A stretch of 64,000 bases of DNA. Source: Jackrogersella multiformis (taxonomy: Eukaryota; Ascomycota; Sordariomycetes; Xylariales; Hypoxylaceae). The stretch spans positions 62,001 to 126,000 of the forward strand of contig CADCXD010000003.1 in the NCBI GenBank assembly GCA_902806575.1, read 5' to 3'. The notes under the pieces are model-generated. The model was not told where the DNA came from. It ran no database searches and saw nothing but the letters and a program-made list of their open reading frames with translations. The position numbers were made by a program, and so were the translations under genes. Shown here in pieces: positions 38,240 through 48,900 of the stretch; position 1 is the stretch's first letter; the number at the start of each line of letters is the position of its first letter.

Positions 38240-38665
38240 ACCATAGTAATTACTTAATAAGTAAGGTTACTTACTTAAGTAGGTATCGGTTAACTACCTA
38301 CATACCTAGGTAGGTATAGTTGGATATAGGTACCTACCTAAGTACCTAAGCTATAAGTACCTAGGTAGTGTAAGCTGGACTGCGGGAAGAACGCTGATTT
38401 ATCGCATGAAAGCTGAAGACATGCTAAGAGGCTCCAGCTTGAAACAGAAGGGGGGATAACAACATTTGAGAATTGATATGTTATATTTCTATCCGACTGT
38501 GTTAAGGATCGCTAATGGTAACGGATAATACCGTTGTACAAGCGTTAGGTACCTCTAGTGTAGGTAGACTTTTACATCCATACATAATATACCTACCTAA
38601 GGTAACCTAGCTAGCTAGCTGCTTGTGTACTTAGGTACGTGTAGGTACTTAAGTAATACCTAAGA
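38240..38665. repeat. Dense TACCTAGGTA / TTACTTAAGTAA palindrome clusters
   Basis: Two sub-clusters, about 38,240-38,370 and 38,575-38,665. They are built from cctaggtaggta, ggtacctacctaagtacc, cttacttaagtaggta and ctagctagctagc units. Many units are self-complementary (CCTAGG, GGTACC, CTTAAG). It is the densest occurrence of this dispersed motif in the window. Confidence 0.75.
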
Positions 38666-39764
38666 TAAGCATTAATAGATTTTCTAGAACAATAGGGTTA
38701 AATGTCCGGTGTCGGTAGTATTTAAAGTATTAAGGTGGTATCGGTTAGAATTGGATGTTTTAATTGGCAACCAAAAGAATGAAAATACGAGATTACATTG
38801 TAAGTGGAAGAGGAATATTTATTTGCCAGGGTTCTCTTTCAAACACCATGCGTATCCCTTTTTAGACGAGAAAATTTTCGCGATCGCAAGGCGTTGATTT
38901 AATCATAGAGTACTTACTTATTATGTAGGTAGGTACCTAATATGGGTCCATTAAGCGACAATTATTCCTTACCTCCTGTAAGTCCTTAAGTAAGTAATGA
39001 GATCTTAACTTGGCGATGTAAATTTGCTTAAATATTTCTTATTTATGTATACCTTAAATAGTGTTAAACTTATTTAACATACCAGCTTATAAAAATTTAT
39101 GGTTAGTAATGGGTCGACCTTTTTACGCTATTTTATCTGGTCAGGTCTAGAACTATTATATTTGACTTCTCGATTTTAGACTTCGCTAGTAACGATATTT
39201 TATGGCCCATTTATATTTGGGCTGACCTGCAAGAGGCTGAGTACCTAAGTAGATAAGCGAAATTTGGCTATGATCGTCACGATCGCCACGATCGTCGCGT
39301 GATTAAGGAGAACTGCAGTAAGCCTTGTAGGGAGGGTATACGTGTACCGTACCTACACTAGGTTGTTTTGAAGGGGCGAAAGGGTTGGGTAGGGAACTGC
39401 CAGGTTATGCTGGTTATGTTGGTTGTGCAGATTATGCCTATCTAGTAAACATCGCAACACTTTGCCCCTGGCAGAGCCAGTGATCTGTAACTTTCACAAA
39501 GAAGAAGCTTTCATTATCTCTGGAAGCGATCATGGTTTGTAGGAGCTACCCCATCTTAAGAGACTTACGGTGTGTGTACCTAATCCCATTTAGGACGAGC
39601 AACCACGAATTCATTGAATTCTGCATAAGTGAAATTCAGGCATGAGTGTGCAGCTGGTCCTTCGAGTTGAATAAATTCAAAGGGTCTAGCATCCAGGTGC
39701 GAGTAGAAGATCACGATTCTCCGGTTTATCCTTCCAACAGATCGATACCTTTAATTTTGTCGAA

Positions 39765-40826
39765 ATGGCAGAGATCGAGCTTCCCACCGTTCCAGAAGAG
39801 GTCACAGCTTCGTGGCTTGCCAGAGTGCTAGGGATCAAAATCAAATCGATCAATGTCAAGAAGGTTGTGCCTGGAACAGCTAGCAAGATCTACGTTACCG
39901 TTGAATACGAGGATGCCGACACCGAAGATACGATATCGAGACCAACCGATCTCTGCCTCAAGGGCGGGTTTAACCCCGCCTTTATCCAACAGTTGCCTTG
40001 GGTTGTCATGATTTATCAACGCGAGGTCGAGTTCTTCAACCAAGTGGCCCCGTCCCTCGATCATATGGAGCTCCCCAAGTCATGGTGGGCCGGCCAAAAC
40101 GCCAAGCAAGGCATAGTAATCATGGATGACCTCGCCGCTCAAGGGTGCGAATTTGGTAATCCCATTGAAGATTGGCCAGTCTCGCGGGTTCGAGCCGGCG
40201 TCGAGCAACTTGCCGCCCTGCACGCCAAGACGTGGAATGTCAAACCTGAGGATTATCCATGGCTCACGTCCGACTATGACCAGGCCATCCTCACTTTGAT
40301 GAAGACCTACGACGCCGTCGTCAACAGCGATGGCCGACCAGTTATTCACGACTATCTGAAGAACCAAGATCGTGTCACGGCAGTCCTAAAGAAGCATTAC
40401 GCTTCGAGGAACCCTAGGTTTCGATGTCTGTTGCACGGAGACGCCCATGCTGGCAATACGTACCTCCATAAGGGCGCACCTAGGTTTCTCGACTGGCAGA
40501 TGATCCATATTGGATCGGCTTTTCACGATGTGTCTTACTTCATTGCTAGTGCTCTGAGTATCGAGAATAGGAGGACACATGAGTGGGAGATTCTGGACCA
40601 TTATCTTGCCACTCTAGAAAAGCTCGGCGCCCCGGCTTTCTCAAGCAAGGAGGAGGATGTGTTACAAGAATATCGGAAGTCGTTCCTAGTCGGTATCGGT
40701 TGGATTATGTGCCCCTATGAGATGCAACCTAAGGAGTGTGTGCATGCCATGGCATTACGGCATGCCGCGGCCCTAGATGACCATAAAGTGCTTGAGCTTG
40801 TGGAATCGCTGCCGGCCGTTGGATGA
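39765..40826 (+). CDS. APH/choline-kinase-fold phosphotransferase (EcKinase/CHK-like), 353 aa
   Basis: Single exon. The N-lobe has LCLKGGF with a candidate ATP-binding Lys66. The catalytic loop is LLHGDAHAGNTY (Brenner motif, Asp226 and Asn231), and FLDWQMIHIG (Asp243) corresponds to the metal-binding aspartate. IVIMDDLAAQG at 117-127 matches the hinge region. This is the pattern of aminoglycoside-phosphotransferase-fold small-molecule kinases, closest in look to the CHK/ecdysteroid-kinase-like group. All kinase residues are present. Substrate unknown; phosphorylation of a terpenoid or other metabolite is only a suggestion from its position between the terpene synthase and the PKS. Confidence 0.82.
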   Translation: MAEIELPTVPEEVTASWLARVLGIKIKSINVKKVVPGTASKIYVTVEYEDADTEDTISRPTDLCLKGGFNPAFIQQLPWVVMIYQREVEFFNQVAPSLDHMELPKSWWAGQNAKQGIVIMDDLAAQGCEFGNPIEDWPVSRVRAGVEQLAALHAKTWNVKPEDYPWLTSDYDQAILTLMKTYDAVVNSDGRPVIHDYLKNQDRVTAVLKKHYASRNPRFRCLLHGDAHAGNTYLHKGAPRFLDWQMIHIGSAFHDVSYFIASALSIENRRTHEWEILDHYLATLEKLGAPAFSSKEEDVLQEYRKSFLVGIGWIMCPYEMQPKECVHAMALRHAAALDDHKVLELVESLPAVG

Positions 40827-41823
40827 GGCTCATGGTACCAACGGACTGGAACTAAGGTACACTGAGAAGGAGGTGGCTCGTTCTCATGGTGTAGGATGTG
40901 ATACTAAAGGGAGGAACTGGCCCATCCGTAGGATCGGGGTCAAATTTGACAGAGCGCCTCCGGGGGGTTAGGCTAAGACTCTAATCAAATATTATTCCAG
41001 TGTTTCAACATGATTGGTCTATTGTCCACGAAATAAACTTTTGAGGGGTTACTTCCGGGAGTTGAAAATGACAAACTAGTATTGTGGGTTGACGGGATTT
41101 TGAAAATATTTGGATCGCTCTGAAAAGCTCTGATGGTTCAAGGATTCTTCCGAAATTCATAAATCGTCTCCTAGAACCCACATATATTTTACCTTAGCCT
41201 GCTACGCTGGGACATTGTTCTAGAAAGTTTAAAATTCCATAGTCCATGCCATACAACAGGATGCTGTTTAAGGGTTTAAGATTAAAAGCTGGCATACGAG
41301 AAGTAGGTTAAGTTACTACCCAGGTATCCTAGGTAGCTAGGCTGACTGTCACGAATCCGCAGCAACATATTAAGCTATGAAATCTCCGAATTGACAACCC
41401 ACCCATTACATGTTGACACGATCATTTCCAGCAGGTTGTGGATACCTTGTAAATATCCCCTCAATCTCAGGGGTATAACTCGTATGTTCCTCCACAGGCG
41501 CTTACCTTAAGTGCCTAGTCACAGTCATAGCCTCTCCCCTCGGCATTAGTTTAAGCGAATATTCGTGATTTTAGGTTACCTATCTACCTGGTAAGTACCA
41601 ATTCCACGGCTCACGAGGCATAGGGACCTATGTCACGAAATCAACTCCCCACAGACGTCTGGTTCATTAGTAAGCTATAATACAGGTCTTGACCAAGACA
41701 ACGATACTACATAGTATCACCCCACATTAGCCACTAGCCAGGGGTGAACATCTGTAAGATTTTGACTGGCCGGAAATTGTATGCAGCCATAATTTTGAGG
41801 TGGGCTTATGTAAGCCCCCCTGA
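40827..41823. other. 1-kb gene-free interval
   Basis: No ORF with protein-like features. A few CCTAGGTAG-type motifs occur near 41,310-41,340. It is the convergent 3' region of the kinase and the FAD-oxidase pseudogene. Confidence 0.45.
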
Positions 41824-43706
41824 TTAGGAGGTAGGTATGCAATTTCCATTAACATATCCTTTTTCTCCTCGCAGAACTGGGAAGAACCAGCAAAAGAGCT
41901 GGCTGGGATCCCATTCCCTCTTCAAACGTGCGAGGCTGGGGAGCTTCCGTGTTGTATACCAAGAATCCACGACTTCATCGCCGTGGGCAAAGTTAATATA
42001 GACAGAAAGATGTTCAAAACCACTGAACCATCTTGACTTAGTATTTATTCGTAAGTGTTTTAGCGACTGGTCTTTTGTGAGATTAGGAGTTCTTTATGAG
42101 AATTGATTCCGAATACCAATACAAGGGAAATACACAATCTCATTTGCTACTTACCTCGTTGCTTGGAATTGTCCTCGTGCGGTTTGAAGTAAGTGGTTGA
42201 CAGGTCTGTCTAGTGTTGAGTCGGGATAATAGCTTTCCAGGAGTCTGTGGTGGTAGCATAGGTGTTCGGTAAGGCGCCATTAGGTTTTCACGGTAGGGAT
42301 TTTGATTCGACTTACAGGTGTACCTCTATCTCACGGTGGGGGTAAGCCGTCTGGTCATCAGGGACACTTAGCGATATAGCATTTGGGTAATCCGTACCGA
42401 TCAATTGTGACAGAACCGTTAAACTCGGTGTGTTGAACGGAGAATTCCGCCAGACTGTTAAAGTATGACACAAAGCCCGGCACATCCATCTGCTTGAGAC
42501 CGATAGCTTAACCGTTGGAGTGCTGGTCAGGGGTACAAGCGGTCGTGTCAAGACCTAACAACGCATTAAGGAAATGAGGCTACGGTACTACGTGCCTAAA
42601 CGTCGACCAGGGCCCTGCTTCCAGGAAAGGCGCTACGTGATTCTCTGCTTCTTCAACAGGTCCGAAATACAGTATGTTGGCCAGAATTTCCATCTGGTTT
42701 GGGGCACAGTTAGCAAGTAATCTACTTTCTCATAAAACATCTGTGGGCGCCGAAGCCTTTTACAGACCTGCTTAGATGTTCGATTAAACTTGGCACCTAT
42801 AGTTATTGCTAACTCGTTTGGCATATTTTCGTCGACCGACTCCACTGCCTCCCATACCGACGCATTCTGGCTTCCAGAATAAACAATTGTTGTGCTAGTA
42901 ACGTTCCCGCCGCTGACGGCGTCATAGACGCGAAATTTGCTCGATGTCACAGTGCTGAAGTTCATGCCAGCACCCCGTATTCCCCAGAACAGATGCGAGT
43001 GTTGAGTTTCGAATACCTCCATAATATTTCCAGCTGCTGTTACTAGGCGTACTGACTCGAGGGCATCCAGCGCGAGACCAAACAGTCCTTCGAAGACGCC
43101 TATTGTCCTACCGAGCGCCGCACTAGTGACTCATACACAAGGCGAGTTGCCCATTGCTGTAGAAGGGCCGAAAGACAACCAGCTCTAGAAGCGTTTGATA
43201 TACTTATACGAGAAGTCTACGGTAGAAAATTTAAAGAAATATCACGCACGCAACATTTTACCTGTCTGGTGGAGAGGTTTAAACAACTGGGAGAAGTTGA
43301 CGGCTCCGGCAATAAGAAGCAGTTTGTTTTCAACGTCTAGATCAACCGTCTTAAAGCTACCAAGGTCAGTATCAATACCATTGAGTCCTTCTAAACTAGT
43401 CGAGGCTCCGTGTCCACAGCCGGTAGCAAGGAAGGATATGTTGTCAGCTGCCGAAACTCTGACAATGTGTTAGATATCGGCTTCGGTTGCTGGCTTGATC
43501 GCAATGTAGAAAGTTGGTTCGGCGTATGTAGTCCATCGCTGTGTCACCTCTTCGATAAAATTAGGATCAAAGGCGTAGAAGATTTCAGCACCCGAAGACA
43601 GTCTGAGGCCATACAAGTCAATAATATTGACAGGAGCAGAGCAGCTAGCAATAGCAACAAATCCAAGGCTAGCTGATAAGAGACGCGGTAAGAGATAGGA
43701 GGTCAT
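41824..43706 (-). pseudogene. Berberine-bridge-type FAD-linked oxidase, inactivated
   Basis: Homology to BBE-like secreted oxidoreductases runs in order along the strand. There is a signal-peptide-like start (MTSYLLPRLLSASLGFVAI), IKPATEADI, then SFLATGCGHGASTSLEGLNG (FAD-binding), VENKLLIAGAVNFSQLF, GLALDALESVRLVTAAGN, HLFWGIRGAGMNFSTVTSS, NILYFGPVEEAENHVAPF, DDQTAYPHREIEVHL, LDRPVNHLLQTARGQF and the C-terminal YINFAHGDE with LARLKREWDPSQLF. It is broken by an in-frame TAA at 43,470-43,472 where the family usually has Gln (CAA to TAA), a TGA after GNSPCV where a Gly is expected, at least one frameshift before NILYFG, and another stop before AIGLKQ. The reading frame cannot be restored by introns alone. 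Confidence 0.8.
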
Positions 43707-43724
43707 TCCAACTAACCCGTTCAA

Positions 43725-44222
43725 ATAATGATTAGACTACATGAATTAGAAGGCGGGAGCTCGTGGCTATTTGTTATCACGGGAATATTTTCTTCATCAT
43801 CAATCCATGATGTATAATAGAAGTGACTCCGGAATTCCGGTCATTGAGGAAGACATAGGACCCCGTAAGTAAATTGCCACTATTTCATGCTGTAATAATA
43901 AATTAAGTAACGGAGAAATTTCATTGCAGAATGCAGTCAATAACTGCGGCTAGCCGTCGTTGAAGACACGGACATGAAATACTCCGCTGTAGCTGATCAC
44001 CTCCTTTTTGTACCGCCACACACGAGGCAAAACATTGGCAAACCGACGCTCAGTTCATACGCCAAGATTGGTGAATCGGATTTTGATATCTTTATTGGCC
44101 TCATCCATGAAAATATAAGTATCATCAACCTAGCCAATTAAGTTATCTACTCTTCGATTGAAATTTTTGTAGAACGTAACATGCTGTTCTACACGTCCGA
44201 CTCGATTTGATTGCGATTAGAT
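43725..44222. promoter_or_regulatory. Divergent region between oxidase pseudogene and MDR gene
   Basis: About 500 bp between the 5' ends of the minus-strand pseudogene and the plus-strand reductase, so it probably held promoters for both. I see no recognisable operator. Confidence 0.35.
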
Positions 44223-45453
44223 ATGTCCTATTCTATGAAATCTCTTGTCCTTCATGGTCCAGGTGACTTGAGGCTGGAGCAGGTATCGAAACCCACAGCG
44301 TCACCAGGATCGGTTGTTGTGCGCGTTATAGCGGCTCCTATATGGGACTATGTGGTTCGCTATATCCTATACATTAATAACGGTCGAGGGATACATTAAC
44401 CAATATATAGTCACAAGTCATTAATGGCACGGTGGGATCAGTCCCCTTTCCACATATTTACCCATCCATCTTCGGAACCTGTTGTGTTGGACGCGTTGAC
44501 CACACAGGCCCGGATATCAGTTCGGTAGAGTCCGGGCAGTTGGTATTCTGCGATCACATAGTGCATTTGCGGGATGCTCCGGAACAACGCTTCGTCCTAG
44601 GATATCATGGTGGACACTCAGCCCAGGAGCTAAAGGTTTCCTCGGCCCACTGGAAAGACGGCTGTTTCGCCGAATATGCTCGCTTTCCCGCCGAGAACGT
44701 CCATGCCATAGATGAGCAGCTCATTGCCAAGCAAGGTGTTAGACTTACCCAGCTAGGCGAGATCTCAAGCGTCATGTCTGGCATTGGAGCCGCCAACGCC
44801 ATAAATATTCGAGCTGGAGAGACCGTACTGGTGCTGCCAGCAACGGGATTTTTCAGCTCGAGTGCTGTTGTTGCTGCCTTAGGTCTAGGTGCTAATGTGA
44901 TCGCAGTGAGTCGAGATAAAGACTCTCTGGATGCCTTAGTTCACCACTTCGGGGACGATGGAAAGCGCATTACGCCGGTTGTATTTACCGGTGATGTAGC
45001 GACCGATTCGGCGGCGTTGCGAGCCGCCACACCCGGAGGGAAGGGAGCAGATGCGTATATGGATTTTTCTTCACCGGAAATGGTATGTGGGAAACATATC
45101 CAGGCCAGCCTGCTAGCTTTGAAACGCTTTGGGAGGTAGGTTGTGATGCCACAGTAATTCTTTTTATTCTGATAATACTGACAACATCTCCATACAGATG
45201 CTGCTTTTCAGGGATGGTACCGGAGAATGTACCAATTCCGTACGGGGTGATAAGGGGTAGTTGTTTAACTATTGTTGGCTCATTTGCTCAGACTCGAGAA
45301 GATGTTGCCTTCACGATTCGGCTTATTGAGTCTGGGAACTTGAAGTTACGGAAAGAGATTGCGGGGCAATTCCCCCTTCAGGAAAATGGCAAGGCATTGG
45401 ATTTGGCTAATCATACAAAGGGTTGGAAGGACATGGTAGTCATAACACCATGA
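44223..45453 (+). CDS. Zinc-type alcohol dehydrogenase-like / MDR reductase, three exons, 370 aa
   Basis: Exons are 44,223-44,354, 44,411-45,135 and 45,198-45,453. Donors are GTTCGC and GTAGGT and the frame is kept throughout. The N-terminal GroES-like domain has SLVLHGPGDLRLEQV and GTCCVGRVDHTG. The nucleotide-binding half has ETVLVLPATGFFSSSAVVAA and GANVIAVSRDKDSLDAL. The second half ends in the expected PENVPIPYGVIRGSCLTIVGS and ENGKALDLANHTKGW. It is an NAD(P)H-dependent reductase or dehydrogenase; zinc-binding residues are not clearly conserved. It converges on the PKS gene 0.5 kb away and is a candidate tailoring enzyme. The ATG at 44,235 is an alternative start. Confidence 0.82.
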
Positions 45454-45947
45454 TGTCGAACATTCGAGGAATCCCCGGCCAGCTTCAGTAGGTACCTAGA
45501 TAGGTACATAAAGGTTGTGTTATTATATAGATTCTCTCCTTATTCTTTTACCTAAATGTTATGAAATGTTACCGCATCCTACCTATCTAGGCGATACCTA
45601 GGTCCTGAATTTTGAACACTCCAGATTAAAATATGAGCTCATACTCAACGCTATAAGAGTAGAAGTAAGTAGGAATTTAATAGGACACAAATCAACACAA
45701 TGTAAGTTAATTTCAACGCATTGAAACTTCAAATATTGAATTTGACCTTTACGATATTTTGTACAATGTAGGTTAAGTATTATTTGCCCAAGTCATAACT
45801 GATAGCTAACTAAGTATTTAACCCTACCTCGTGTTGTTATTATAATAAGTTCAATGAAGATGAGGAACGTATATTAATAAAATGAGAATCTATGCTCCAA
45901 AATCCAGTCTTATTACCTATAATAATATTCAGGGACAAGAAATAAAA
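45454..45947. other. Convergent 3' region between MDR gene and PKS
   Basis: No ORF. AT-rich, with one gtacctagataggtac-type motif near 45,490 and a second near 45,580-45,605. It presumably contains both polyadenylation regions. Confidence 0.4.
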
Positions 45948-48900
45948 CTACGCTCTCAGATAGCCCATTTTCTTCCAAGCTGCTACATATCGCCGCGCTA
46001 CCTCAGCACTAACTGGCCCTTCGGCGGCCATAGTCTTTGAATGTTCCTTGACCTTGGTCGTATCTAATATCAAACCGCCACATGACATGCGTTCGAAGTT
46101 GTAGTCTAGGAAGTCAATGAGCCTTCCAGCTGGATTCTCCGTGTCAACGTGTAGTGGCGCCCGACGGACCAATTTGACCCAGTCGCGGAAGGGTATGATT
46201 CTATCAGGGGGAACGTCGAGAGCATCAGCTAGAACAGGTGACATCTGCTTCCAGGGTTGGCCCACGGGATTATCGATATGGTAGACGGGATAGGGTTCTG
46301 GGGCATCCATTTCTCCTATGGCTAGGAGGTCTACCATAGTGTCGGCAACATCATTAACAGGCACCCACTGCAGCACCCCATCAAAATCGGGCCACGCGCG
46401 TAGAGACTGGGATGACTTGACTAGAAACGCAAAGTGCTCGACAGGATTCCAAAAGCCGCTGGTCTTAGAGCCTGCGATCTGGCCGGGACGTACGGCCATC
46501 GTGCGGAAACGACCAGGGAATTTGTGCAGCGTCTCATCGAGCATACGTTCGCAAGCCCACTTGGCTTCGCAATAACCAATGGGCAGCACGGCGGATATGG
46601 GGACACGACGCTCAATCACACGCGTCTCACCCGTATGGCCTACGACGCCAATCGATGATACGAGTTGGAATCCGACGCAAAGTGTCTGATCATGGAGAGC
46701 CATCTCGCGGGCCAGGTCCAGGAGGTTACGTAGAGCCTGGAACTGCGGTTCGAAGCCGCGAATAGGACGGGTGCCGCTCATGGGCCAGGCGTTATGCACG
46801 ATATGTGTGCCGTTCTGCACTAGCCACGTGTATTCGCTTGATGGTAGTCCTAGTTGCGGCTTGGACGTGTCGGTCTCGAGCACACGTAGCTTAGCCTGTG
46901 CGGCGGTCGAGAGCTCGATACCGCGCGATGAAAATGCCTCGGCCTGTCGTATCTCAACGGCGGTGCTGCTTCGTCGATTGACGCACACGACAGTTTTTAC
47001 GCGCGGATGCTCGGCGAATACTGCGACTAAATGCGAGCCTAAACTTCCCGTGGCGCCAGTGACGATGACAACGGAATCAATATGGTGTCCCGGCTTTCCA
47101 AGTTGGACACTCGATGATAGCCCGAGAGTGGCCCAGCCAGCTGTGTGCTTCGCCACGAACCTCTCGGCTTCTTCCTCTCGAGCCACCACGTTACCTATCT
47201 GCTGCACTGTCTTGTCTTGATCAGGTTCTGGGCCCGGCTTGGGCAACCGCTCCTGGATTGGTCCCGAGGCCAAGGCGATCATGACCTTCTGGAAATTGTT
47301 CTCGAGTAGACTACCATCAGTCCAGTCAACATGGCCAAAGCCAGCAGTGTGCAAGTCGCGCTCCCAGTGCTCTCCCGGAACGATAGCATGTTTGCGTCCA
47401 TCATCAAATAACCACCAACCCTCGAGGAGACCAAAGATGAGGTCGATGAAGGGCACGACCTCTGTCATCTCTAGCATCATAAGGAATCCGTCAGGGCGCA
47501 AGGCGCTCCAAATGTTGGCTCCGGACACGACTAGATTGTGCGTGGCGTGGATAGCGTTACTGGCGAGCACAATATGCTGGCCCTTTAATTCGTCGGCAGG
47601 GGGTTTCTCGATGTCGTGTACGGCGAATCGCATGAATGGATACTGCTTGCCAAACTTTCGTCGAGCGTTAGCCACCATGGATGCCGATAGATCTGTGAAC
47701 GTGTATTCGACCGGTATTTCCAGGGAGGCCAGGAACGGCGCGAGGACGTACGTAGTACCACCGGTGCCGGCGCCCATCTCGAGGATCTTAAGTGTCTCCC
47801 CAGGCTGTCGACTTCGGATCCGCTGGACCAACCGGTCGATCGTGTCTCGCATCTGACCGTAGTTCATCCGATTAAACGTATGCTCGCAATAGAGCGCCTG
47901 TACCAACTCGCGACCCTCGACGGAACCAAAAATGACACGGATACCATCCGTCTTGCCGGTGAGAACACCAGCTAGGTGTTTACCAGCATAGAAGGTTAGT
48001 CTGTTAGCTACGACGAATTCGGGATACGTGCTAAGAAGCTCCTGCAGAATCGTCTCGCTCGTCTTTCGGGGCACCGCAATGTTCGTACGTGTTAACTGCC
48101 CGCTCATCACGTCGATATCCACCAGGCGTGCGTCATTTTCGAGGAACTCGTACACGAATTTCATCAGCCGCTCATGCTGTGGTAAGTAGGATATACGTTC
48201 GAGTACGTCTCCCGTTACGGCCGTGCGGATATGACAGCCTAGCTCTTCAAAGGCTTCCACAACCAGAGCCGCACAAAGGCGATTGGTGGCAGCAATAATG
48301 ACTTGCTCAATGTTATCTAGATGAAACTCTTGAATGCGCTTATCTGACAGCATCTTGACCTCTCCGAAAGATTCCAGTATATCAGATTGGGACAACTTCA
48401 AGTTGGTGACAGCGGGTGCAGTAGCGGCAGCAGCTGCAGGTTTTGGCTCAGGTTCATGTGCAGTTGGTTTAGCATTAGAGGGAGGACTTTCGATGCCCGT
48501 CGTAGATGTCGCTGTACTATCTCCCTCGCCGGCCTCAGACCAGGTGTCATCCGCAGCCGCGGCAGATGAAGAATCATCATTTTCTTCATCTTGGCCATCT
48601 GCCTCAACGGCAGCACCGCCTTGACCGGGGCCAAACAATGCATTCGAGATGCACACCACAAATTTGCGCAGGCTTGTGGCCTCCATGAGCTCCTCTTGGT
48701 CAAGTGTACATTTGAAGACTGTCTCAACTTCACGAGCAAGCTCCATGCCCATCAGAGAGTCGATTCCGAAGTCTGCTAGCTCTGAGTCGAGCATGATCTC
48801 ATCGGCCTCAATGCCCGACACGTTAGCCACCAGATTCCTGACATCATCGGTGATATCTGGTCGACCTGACGACTTGGCCTTTTTCTCCTTCTTTTTGTTG

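Larger units (their letters stand above)
37444..39764. other. 2.3-kb gene-free interval
   Basis: No credible gene. It contains a G-rich tract, dense TACCTAGGTA-type palindromes, a moderately AT-rich patch near 39,000-39,100, and a small alternating cgatcgtcacgatcgccacg array near 39,275-39,300. The 62-aa ORF at 38,709 lacks any protein-like signature. Confidence 0.5.

Noticed and set aside
38240..38370. CRISPR-like array
   Set aside because: Units are overlapping degenerate palindromes without unique spacers, and this is fungal DNA.
38709..38897. 62-aa plus-strand ORF
   Set aside because: Single short ORF in a repeat-rich spacer with no homology cue or splice partners.
43460..43500. Treating the first stop in the FAD oxidase as part of an intron
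   Set aside because: Family homology runs straight through the stop on both sides and no GT donor precedes it.
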